Source of the DNA: Ignavibacteriaceae bacterium | Lineage (GTDB): Bacteria; Bacteroidota; Ignavibacteria; Ignavibacteriales; Ignavibacteriaceae | Length of the DNA stretch: 37,621 bases | Reading direction: 5' to 3' | Assembly (NCBI GenBank): GCA_014860115.1 | Contig: JACZKK010000221.1 | Coordinates: 1 to 37,621 of the forward strand | Shown: positions 30,814-37,621 of the stretch, piece after piece | How the letters are laid out: every line of letters begins with the position of its first letter | Numbering within the stretch: the first letter of the stretch is position 1 | The notes under the pieces: generated by a model | Databases searched by the model: none | Seen by the model: only the letters and a program-made list of their open reading frames with translations | Told to the model about the DNA's origin: nothing | Program-made: the position numbers and the translations under genes

Positions 30814-33750
30814 TTAGAAAGTAATTCTATCAAAATTCAACTTGAGTCCGAGTCTGATAAGTCTCGGTATACCAAAATTATTCGGGTCTTTTTCCAGTGT
30901 TTCATAATCTTTGACATAGCCTTCTCCGATCTGCTGAATATTACCCTGCGCATCAGGATCGTTTAACCAGCCAGTTGTATATGGGCTTCCGGTAGATCTC
31001 CAAACTCCTGTGATATTATCCGAATCAAGAAGATTTTCAATCCAGACATAAGGAGTTAAATAGAAACTACCAATCGGGAATCCTTTTTCAACCTTCAGAT
31101 CAATCCTGAAGCTACCCGGTGCATAAGCTGAGTTGATATAGCCAGTATTATCTGCTACCAATCCAGCATCTCCAAGAATATCCCATTGATCGACCGGCGT
31201 ATATGGTCTTCCGCTGCTATATGCTAATATTGCATTTGCGTTAAACAACTCAAAGAAGCCAAGTTCACCTTCTGGTACGTAAAAATCAATTATCGCTATG
31301 GCAGTGTGTCTCTGGTCGAAGGCTAGTGGAGCGATAACTTTTGGAGGAAGATTATCGAGATTTCTGAATACGGCAGTCTGACTGGAATTAGTTGATGAAC
31401 CGGTTCCATCAGCAAATGACAATGTATACTGCAATGAAGCACTGAAATAACTTAACTTTGTAACATCAAAAGAGAATGCAAATCCTTTAATCGTTCCGAA
31501 GTCTGCGTTTTGAGAACCGATTGCATTAATGGTTTCACCGCCCTCCGTACGTTGATATTGACTAACTTCAACATTCACGAGTGACTTAGTGTTTTTATAA
31601 AAAGCAGTTATATTCAGAGATGAATTTGCGCTTAATAACTGTCTGAAACCTACTTCGTATTGAGTGGTTTCTTCGCTGATTAATCCACCATTAAAACTAT
31701 TTTGAGGTGACATTGTGATATACTGGTTATAATCGAAAGGACCAGCATACATATCATTAAGCTCGGGTGTCTGGAAAAATGTTCCATACTGAGCATGAAA
31801 AACTGTTGCTTCAGTTACAGGGAATCCGATTCCAATTCTTGGAGAGAATTTTACTTCAACATCCTTTATTTTAAAGTCTTCGATGTCAAATTGATTCGGA
31901 TCTAAACCTTTTGCATAAGGTAAAGAAGGATCAATAAGTTCATGAGACTTAATGTCGAAATAATCCATTCTTATACCAAGATTCAAAACTAAATCCTGCA
32001 ATTCGAATCTATCTTGTAAATACATATAACCTAGTATTGGCTTTCTCGGCCTTAAAAACTCAGCCATGGATGGATGAGATTGAATACTTGGATCAGCAAA
32101 CCAATCAAGCGATGCGGGATCATCAGAAGTAGTCTTTGTATTTCCTGTTACATCATAACCAAACACGAAGGGTTGGTTTTGAGCAAACCTGATATAATCT
32201 GGTTGAGTGGGATCAGTGCCGGCAACAATATAAGCAAAGTTTCCGTAACCTCTAACAGTATGCTGTTCAACACCGAAACCGAATTCCAACAAGTGATTAT
32301 CAAGCTGTGATGTTAAATCAAAATCTGCACCTATTCTCATATCTTCTCTCTGCTGGAAAAGACCACTAGAATATCCATAAGGTCTGTAAACACCGTTTAC
32401 GTCTTCTGTTCTCGTTCTGCGCCCATCACCTAAAAGGGTAACATTCATACCAGATTCGTTAGCCCACCACAAACTGTCTCCATAAAGAATCTGATTCTCT
32501 GATCCTTTTAGATAAGGATTGTAGCGTTGGTATTCAAACATTCTGTACCCAAGGTTCAAATTCCAAAATGTGCTATTGCTTACAGTTTGAGATACTCTCA
32601 GACTATAAGAATCATTCGATTCATCAATTTCTTCTAAAAACTGAGAACTGTTCTTATAATATCTTGGAATAGTTCCACCTTTAGAGTTTTTAGAAATCCT
32701 ATCATTCAGTAATGCGCTTAATTGAACATTCCATCCGCTGAACCGGGAATTCAATTTGCCGCTGAATCTCCAAATGCTTGAAGGGTTATTAGGAACCGTC
32801 TCATAAACTATTGGCTCATCTAATATAGTCCCATCTTCAAGTGTATAAAATTCAAGTGGAACTGCGGGTGGATCTGCATCTCTATACCATCCTCTTTCAC
32901 CCGATAAGAATATTGTATGCTCAGGTATTCCGGGAATTATTGGACCGCTTAACGATCCTGAATATAGGTTGGAGCCTGAAGGATCTGTCTTTAACAAATC
33001 AGATGACATAAGATCAAAAAACACATTGTAATATGGCTGACCAGATTTTGTTGTAACATTCACGATACCAGATTGTGCCTGTCCATATTTAGCCTCGTAA
33101 CCGCCAACCTGAAATGATATCTGGTCAATTGCAGTGTTACTTACCTGTGCAACCGTTCCTCTGTTATAAAGATTGTTCTGAGGAACACCGTCAACTATGT
33201 AAAGGACTTCACTACCTCTGCCACCGCGAACGTTTATTGTAGCGTTTCCTTCCTGTCCGCCGCTGCCTTCCTGTACAACAACGCCTGATTGCAGCGATGC
33301 AAGATTCTGAATACCACGAACTGGCAGTCTTGAAATCTGATCGGAGTCAATTACTTTAACAGTGTTGGTAGACTTTGCCTCGAAGAATTTCTTGTCGACA
33401 ACAATGATATCCTCCAAAGTAAAGTCAGTGGATAGCTCAACATCCAATTCATAAGTGATGTTTGCAACGACTCTCACTTCCTGAATTGTCTTAGGGGCAT
33501 AACCTACATAGCTGATTCGAACTTCGTAGGTTCCGGGAGTAATATTTAGTATAAAGTAGTTTCCATCGATGTCTGTGGCAGCCCCAAGATTAGTGTTCAA
33601 CAATATTATGTTTGCACCAATCAAAGGTTCTTTAGTATCTGCATCTAAAACTTTACCACTCATCTTGCCAACTCCCGTTTGAGCAAAAATTGAGGTTGAG
33701 CTTAGCAGAAAGACTAAAAATGCCAGAAGATTTGTAGATATTTTTTTCAT
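30814..33750 (-). CDS. TonB-dependent receptor with carboxypeptidase-like N-terminal domain
   Basis: A 978-residue outer-membrane receptor. It has a signal peptide (ending STSIFAQ), then a CarboxypepD_reg-like beta-sandwich at about 28-110 (GKVLDADTKEPLIGANIILL, PGTYEVRISYVGYAPK). The plug domain spans about 130-245 (LPVRGIQNLASLQSGVVVQE, ATINVRGGRGSEVLYIVDGV, GQAQSGIVNVTTKSG). A long beta-barrel ends in the usual aromatic residue (NFDRITF). Substrate cannot be read from sequence; no SusD partner is present, the next gene being the large T9SS-type protein. It might act in surface assembly or nutrient uptake energised by TonB. It is the first gene of the module, with GGAGAAGAG before its ATG and a terminator upstream. 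Confidence 0.93.
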   Translation of the reverse strand: MKKISTNLLAFLVFLLSSTSIFAQTGVGKMSGKVLDADTKEPLIGANIILLNTNLGAATDIDGNYFILNITPGTYEVRISYVGYAPKTIQEVRVVANITYELDVELSTDFTLEDIIVVDKKFFEAKSTNTVKVIDSDQISRLPVRGIQNLASLQSGVVVQEGSGGQEGNATINVRGGRGSEVLYIVDGVPQNNLYNRGTVAQVSNTAIDQISFQVGGYEAKYGQAQSGIVNVTTKSGQPYYNVFFDLMSSDLLKTDPSGSNLYSGSLSGPIIPGIPEHTIFLSGERGWYRDADPPAVPLEFYTLEDGTILDEPIVYETVPNNPSSIWRFSGKLNSRFSGWNVQLSALLNDRISKNSKGGTIPRYYKNSSQFLEEIDESNDSYSLRVSQTVSNSTFWNLNLGYRMFEYQRYNPYLKGSENQILYGDSLWWANESGMNVTLLGDGRRTRTEDVNGVYRPYGYSSGLFQQREDMRIGADFDLTSQLDNHLLEFGFGVEQHTVRGYGNFAYIVAGTDPTQPDYIRFAQNQPFVFGYDVTGNTKTTSDDPASLDWFADPSIQSHPSMAEFLRPRKPILGYMYLQDRFELQDLVLNLGIRMDYFDIKSHELIDPSLPYAKGLDPNQFDIEDFKIKDVEVKFSPRIGIGFPVTEATVFHAQYGTFFQTPELNDMYAGPFDYNQYITMSPQNSFNGGLISEETTQYEVGFRQLLSANSSLNITAFYKNTKSLVNVEVSQYQRTEGGETINAIGSQNADFGTIKGFAFSFDVTKLSYFSASLQYTLSFADGTGSSTNSSQTAVFRNLDNLPPKVIAPLAFDQRHTAIAIIDFYVPEGELGFFELFNANAILAYSSGRPYTPVDQWDILGDAGLVADNTGYINSAYAPGSFRIDLKVEKGFPIGSFYLTPYVWIENLLDSDNITGVWRSTGSPYTTGWLNDPDAQGNIQQIGEGYVKDYETLEKDPNNFGIPRLIRLGLKLNFDRITF

Positions 33751-33823
33751 CTCTTCTCCACGAAATGTTTAAATAATCTTCTGAGTTAATCTCTGAATTA
33801 TAAAAAAGAACAAAAACGCTTGT

Positions 33824-33877
33824 AAAAAAAAACGGGCGAATTTACCAATGATTAAATTGGAAAACCCACCCGTTTTT
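33824..33877 (-). terminator. Long-stem terminator of the Asp-box T9SS gene
   Basis: On the minus strand, AAAAACGGGTGGGTTTTCCAAT pairs with ATTGGTAAATTCGCCCGTTTTT over about 22 positions (with G-U pairs and one mismatch) around the loop TTAATC, and ends in nine T. It lies 21 bases after the stop of the 603-residue gene and separates it from the TonB receptor operon. Confidence 0.9.
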
Positions 33878-33898
33878 CATAAAAATTTCATGACTAAA

Positions 33899-35710
33899 TT
33901 ACTTGAGTAACATCATCTTCTTTGAAGAAGTAAAGTTTCCAGTATTTAGTGTATATATATATAATCCTGATGAAAGACTGGAAGCATCAAAATTAATTGA
34001 GTGCTGTCCAGCTTCCTGTGTTGTATTTACTAAATTAGCAACCTCATTTCCAAGAACATCATAAACCTTCAATGTTACAGCACTTCTCTCACCTAAAGTG
34101 TACTTTATAGTTGTACTCGGATTGAAAGGATTCGGATAATTCTGTTCAAGGTTAAAATTGTTAGCTACTATTTCATCATCAACTCCAACAACTAATATCT
34201 CTGTCGTAAAGTGATAATACTGTGCTGTAATGCTTGGAGGCATTATTCCCCAGCCGTTTGCAGTACTTGCAGGCATAGGATCACCCTGCATAGCAAGATG
34301 AACAGTAATTATATCATCATCTGGAGCTGCTGCAACAGGAGCAACCGGAGTTATACTCGCAAAACTGAAATCTATAGGAGGTGTAGATGTAGGAGTAAAT
34401 TGTTCGGGGTCTGTCCATGTTTCACCACCGTCAGTGCTATACATAAACATGCCACGGAAAAATGCAGTAGAATCTGCGCTTGAAGCTCCTGGCCAATATT
34501 CACCAGTAGTTGTTTGGAAAGCAACAAATAAATAATCGTGCATTTCTGAACGACCTATTACTGGTCTGGCCATGTGCCACATAACATCAGACACACCATA
34601 ATTAGGAAAGAAACCGCCAACATTATTAGAGTCTGCAATAACTTTTGGAACACCACCGTTAATATTAGGTGACCAGAAACGGATATCAGCTTCTCTACCG
34701 GGATAATATGTAGCAGAAGTAGTCTGCCAGCCAGCTTCAAAAACTACAACCGGTTCTTCACCATAAAAATTAACATTTACACCTCTTATCGGTCCATAAA
34801 TATCTGTGGGCAATGTTGGATCCGGAATAGCTGTAAAAATTGTGAGTGGGGTTGACCATGTTAATCCATTATCAGTCGACTCTATGTAAGTAACATTGCC
34901 ATCTTGGCCAATTCCACCTACCCATGCTAATCCAACTTTGCCGCCATCAGAAAAATTCAATGAATGGGTTTCAGCCTGATCACCATTAAATACTTGCCAG
35001 CCAGAGAAGACACCACCACTCAATGTATTAACATAAAAACTATCTCCAGTATTTACTGATGAAGCGAAAACGATATCATCGCTCGCATTTATAGCAAGCA
35101 AAGGCCAAATAGGGTCACCATTATTAAATGGAGCTGCCGGAGGGGCATAATTTGTAAAACTATATTCAAATGCTGAATTATCAATAAATACAGTAGATCT
35201 TGTTGGTGTTTCAGCATTGTTGTGATTTGCAATGACTGCAGCACCTGTTGAGGTACCAATTATTGAAGGGAAACCTGAACGACCAGTGGTTCCATTATTA
35301 ACCGGCACACCACCTAATTCAAACCAGTTTGCACCGCCATCGGTAGATCCAAAATATAAACAGGTTCTGTCTGCCCAGGCATTATCACAAACACCTGAAT
35401 AGGTGAAAACTGCATGAACATATCCAGGATTATTAAGATCATACCAAACCTCCTGGGTAGATCCATTTGACTGCAAATCATAACCTGATTGTCTGTCGGT
35501 AATGTTGTTTACAGTCCATACAAGGCTTCCAGAATTAACTGGACCAAAAGAAACTGGCTCAGAAGTAAAAGCATCAACTTCTACGGGTTGACCCATTTCA
35601 ATACCGGAAACAACGGTCTTGGGCTCAACTCTGGATCGAGCATCCTGAGCGAGGGTTACACTGAACCCTATTAAAAGAACAGTAATGAGTAAAGCAGTAA
35701 GTTTATACAT
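33899..35710 (-). CDS. T9SS type A sorted protein with Asp-box repeats
   Basis: A 603-residue protein with signal peptide (LTALLITVLLIGFSVTLAQ). A probable beta-propeller region contains Asp-box motifs (YFGSTDGGANWFELG, YIESTDNGLTWSTPL, MYSTDGGETWTDP), as in sialidases and BNR-repeat proteins. The T9SS type A C-terminal domain begins at about residue 515: NFNLEQNYPNPFNPSTTIKY, VTLKVYDVLGNEVANLVNTT, SSGLYIYTLNTGNFTSSKKM. The domain directs outer-membrane secretion and anchoring or release by T9SS. No catalytic residues of a sialidase are evident to me, so it may be a binding propeller. AGGAGAG lies just before the ATG; a sigma70-like promoter is upstream and a strong terminator follows. Confidence 0.9.
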   Translation of the reverse strand: MYKLTALLITVLLIGFSVTLAQDARSRVEPKTVVSGIEMGQPVEVDAFTSEPVSFGPVNSGSLVWTVNNITDRQSGYDLQSNGSTQEVWYDLNNPGYVHAVFTYSGVCDNAWADRTCLYFGSTDGGANWFELGGVPVNNGTTGRSGFPSIIGTSTGAAVIANHNNAETPTRSTVFIDNSAFEYSFTNYAPPAAPFNNGDPIWPLLAINASDDIVFASSVNTGDSFYVNTLSGGVFSGWQVFNGDQAETHSLNFSDGGKVGLAWVGGIGQDGNVTYIESTDNGLTWSTPLTIFTAIPDPTLPTDIYGPIRGVNVNFYGEEPVVVFEAGWQTTSATYYPGREADIRFWSPNINGGVPKVIADSNNVGGFFPNYGVSDVMWHMARPVIGRSEMHDYLFVAFQTTTGEYWPGASSADSTAFFRGMFMYSTDGGETWTDPEQFTPTSTPPIDFSFASITPVAPVAAAPDDDIITVHLAMQGDPMPASTANGWGIMPPSITAQYYHFTTEILVVGVDDEIVANNFNLEQNYPNPFNPSTTIKYTLGERSAVTLKVYDVLGNEVANLVNTTQEAGQHSINFDASSLSSGLYIYTLNTGNFTSSKKMMLLK

Positions 35711-35836
35711 GCTACTCTCCTTTTATTTATTTATGGATGAATTAATTAAGAAAGATTCTTTCAACAAATCTTTAATTTCAATAAAAATATTGTGAATGAT
35801 GACCCCACAATTGAAAAATAATTAAAATACTGGGTC

Positions 35837-35865
35837 AAAATAACACTCCTTATTTTCTCTGTCAA
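35837..35865 (-). promoter_or_regulatory. Candidate sigma70-type promoter of the Asp-box gene
   Basis: On the minus strand, TTGACA (35865-35860) is followed 17 bases later by TATTTT (35842-35837). It lies about 120 bases ahead of the ATG at 35710, implying a long leader. That leader holds a GACCC...GGGTC inverted repeat (about 35802-35836) that could fold near the 5' end. The -35 is a perfect match to the consensus; the -10 is 4 of 6. Confidence 0.45.
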
Positions 35866-35946
35866 GCTTTGAATTACGAATTATTTTCTGGTTTAGAAAT
35901 AAGCTTTTTTGATAAAAATGTCAAGAGATCGATTTTTCCGCTAAAA

Positions 35947-37530
35947 TTAAATGCAAACCATGTAAATATCCTTTATACCGTCTATCGCTGAAATCGAATT
36001 CTTAACTTCTTCATTTATTGGACTATCAATATTTACAATTGTTAATGCGTAATCTCCCTCTGATTTTCTGCCAAGAGAAAGACTCGCGATATTAATATTT
36101 GATAACGATAACTCCCTACTTACTGATGCAAGCATACCTGGTTTGTCAATATTTTTATAGATTAAAATGTTGCCTTCAGGTTTGAATTCAACAGGATAAT
36201 TATTTATTTCAACTATGCGCAGTTCATTGCTTCCGAATACAGTGCCCGAAAATTTCCATTCACCTGAGTTAGTTAAAATTTTTGTTTCTATAAGATTGTG
36301 ATATTCGCTATGATCAGTAGAAACTATTTCCTCCAAAACAATTCCCATTTCTTCTGCTAACACCGGAGCGTTTATATAGTTAACCGTAGAATCAAGTTCT
36401 TCGGAAAGAAATCCTTTTAGTAACGCAGTAGATAATAATTTGACAGTGCTGCGAAATAATTCACCGTTAAAACTAATTGTAAGTTTTTGCAGCGAGTCCT
36501 TCCGGATCTGTGAAAGAATTTTTCCCTGCACTTCAGCAAGCTTTAAGAACGCTTTAAGATTTTCATTTGATATTTCTTTTAATGCAGATGCATTAACGGC
36601 TCCTGCCGTAGTTCCATTATTGAAATATACAACTATCTGTTCTGCAATTTGAACAGCAACTTTCTGCTGAGCTTCATCTGTTGATGCACCAAGATGCGGT
36701 GTGCAAACAACCGAAGGATGTTGAATTAATCCAAGACTAAAGTCAGGTGGTTCAGATTCAAATACATCTAAACCTGCTGCAGAAACTTTTCCGTCTTTTA
36801 ATGCCTTTAGTAAATCTCTCTCATTTACGATTCCACCACGAGCACAGTTTATTATCACAACGCCTGTTTTACATTTTGAAAGTTCACTTTGAGAAATCAG
36901 ATGTTTTGTCCGATCATTCAGAGGAGTATGTACAGAAATGACATCAGCATTTTTCCAAATTTCGTCAAGCATAACAAGTTGAATATCCAGATCAGAAATT
37001 GCATCTGCAGAAACTATGGGATCGTACGTAATTATTTTCATCCCAAATGTCTTTGCTCTGATTGCAACTTCCTTCCCAATTTTACCAAGTCCAATCAGCC
37101 CGAGAGTCTTGCCAAATAATTCAGAACCTTGAAATCTTTTTCTGTCCCATTTTTTAAGATGAAGAGATATGTTTGCCTGTGGTATTTTTCTGGATGCCGC
37201 CAGCATAAGAGCAATTGTATGTTCAGCAGCAGAGATCGTGTTTCCGCCAGGAGTATTCATTACAAGAATTCCTTTGCGAGTAGCAGATTTCACATCAATA
37301 TTATCAACACCCGCACCTGCCCTGCCAATAACTTCCATGCTTTGCATCTTCTCAATCAAATCCGCATCAACTTGCGTTGAGCTTCTTACAATCAGGGCAT
37401 TATAATCAGCAATAACATTTGACAATTCATCCTTTGAAAAATCAGTTTTATAGTCTACATCAAATCCAGCAGACTTCAGAAACTCAGTACATTTTTCATC
37501 AACGGAATCGCTGATTAGGATTTTTTTCAT
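35947..37530 (-). CDS. serA: D-3-phosphoglycerate dehydrogenase, full-length type
   Basis: A 527-residue SerA of the long form. The substrate domain contains ALIVRSSTQVDADLIEKM and IGRAGAGVDNIDVKSA, and the Rossmann motif is GLIGLGKIGKEVAIRAKTFG. The catalytic Arg is in INCARGGIVNE, the Glu in LDVFESEP and the His in CTPHLGASTDEAQ. An intervening domain of roughly 140 residues (from about 310) and a C-terminal ACT domain (KPGMLASVSRELSLSNINI) follow. It makes 3-phosphohydroxypyruvate for serine synthesis and is the better candidate for the main PGDH; the second, short form is at 9585. A thioredoxin gene ends 32 bases upstream on the same strand. Confidence 0.95.
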   Translation of the reverse strand: MKKILISDSVDEKCTEFLKSAGFDVDYKTDFSKDELSNVIADYNALIVRSSTQVDADLIEKMQSMEVIGRAGAGVDNIDVKSATRKGILVMNTPGGNTISAAEHTIALMLAASRKIPQANISLHLKKWDRKRFQGSELFGKTLGLIGLGKIGKEVAIRAKTFGMKIITYDPIVSADAISDLDIQLVMLDEIWKNADVISVHTPLNDRTKHLISQSELSKCKTGVVIINCARGGIVNERDLLKALKDGKVSAAGLDVFESEPPDFSLGLIQHPSVVCTPHLGASTDEAQQKVAVQIAEQIVVYFNNGTTAGAVNASALKEISNENLKAFLKLAEVQGKILSQIRKDSLQKLTISFNGELFRSTVKLLSTALLKGFLSEELDSTVNYINAPVLAEEMGIVLEEIVSTDHSEYHNLIETKILTNSGEWKFSGTVFGSNELRIVEINNYPVEFKPEGNILIYKNIDKPGMLASVSRELSLSNINIASLSLGRKSEGDYALTIVNIDSPINEEVKNSISAIDGIKDIYMVCI

Positions 37531-37562
37531 TGAACAGAAATTATTTTTTGAGTGATTAAGAC

Positions 37563-37621
37563 TTAAAGCGCTGCGTTGAGCTTTTCAACTATTTTACTTT
37601 TGGGAACGGCTCCAATTATAG
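37563..37621 (-). CDS. trxA: Thioredoxin, C-terminal end only
   Basis: Only the last 19 codons lie in the window. Read on the minus strand they give IIGAVPKSKIVEKLNAAL and a stop. The 'VGA(V/L)(P/S)K..(I/L)...L' ending is that of thioredoxin, where the glycine and following residues close the last helix. The active-site WCGPC segment is outside the window, so the call rests on the C-terminal motif alone. It ends 32 bases before serA on the same strand, so the two may be cotranscribed. Confidence 0.65.
   Translation of the reverse strand, partial: IIGAVPKSKIVEKLNAAL

Noticed and set aside
30777-30833. Upstream in-frame extension of the large surface-protein gene into the receptor gene
   Set aside because: ATG 30776 has a ribosome-binding site and starts the signal peptide; the extension would add 19 residues ahead of it.
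1-37621. CRISPR array, tRNA or rRNA genes, transposase, integrase
   Set aside because: No repeat-spacer periodicity, cloverleaf-like sequence, rRNA motif or transposase/integrase protein was recognised when reading both strands by eye; short elements could be missed.

Overview
The window looks like a chromosomal segment of a low-GC bacterium of the Bacteroidota/Chlorobi/Ignavibacteria group. This placement is inferred from protein motifs, not from a phylogeny. The supporting marks are a type IX secretion (T9SS) C-terminal signal of the NYPNPFNPST type, PorV/PorQ-family and GWxTD proteins, a large TonB-dependent receptor with a carboxypeptidase-like N-terminal domain, LptF/LptG permeases and a lipid A-type acyltransferase (a Gram-negative envelope), and an F-type ATPase cluster lacking atpD and atpC.

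Layout. 1-1981 (+): two overlapping LptF/LptG permease genes, the first cut by the window edge. 1982-4180 (+): an accessory island of two A+T-rich secreted-protein genes that behave like integron gene cassettes. Each begins with GTTAT...GCTT and ends with the exact reverse complement, followed by similar attC-like sequence. No integrase is visible. 4270-5770 (-): a DUF3467 protein and a TPR lipoprotein. 5950-9039 (+): adenosine deaminase family protein, a small unknown protein and urocanate hydratase. 9142-9486 (+): a small exported repeat protein resembling the 7(1) septoil-knot family, flanked by inverted-repeat elements. 9585-10775 (+): a 396-residue phosphoglycerate dehydrogenase-like protein.

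10815-24498 (-): a long run of housekeeping genes. In transcription order these are: lipid A-type acyltransferase, heptosyltransferase-like GT9, TsaC/Sua5, M23 peptidase, bactofilin, AtpZ-like, an AtpI-like membrane protein, atpB-E-F-H-A-G, ffh, rpsP, khpA, rimM, trmD, rplS and an MqnA-like protein. Short gaps and overlaps suggest one or a few operons joining envelope biogenesis, ATP synthase and ribosome/SRP biogenesis.

24595-35710 (-): a cell-surface module with a T9SS-sorted Asp-box protein, then a TonB-dependent receptor, a ~1200-residue T9SS-type surface protein, a PorV/PorQ-like outer-membrane protein and a GWxTD protein. 35947-37621 (-): full-length SerA preceded by the 3' end of a thioredoxin gene.

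The most interesting items are the two cassette-like units with exact terminal complementarity, the small septoil-knot-like protein, and the receptor/surface protein/PorV-like/GWxTD gene set. No tRNA, rRNA, CRISPR array, transposase or integrase gene was recognised.
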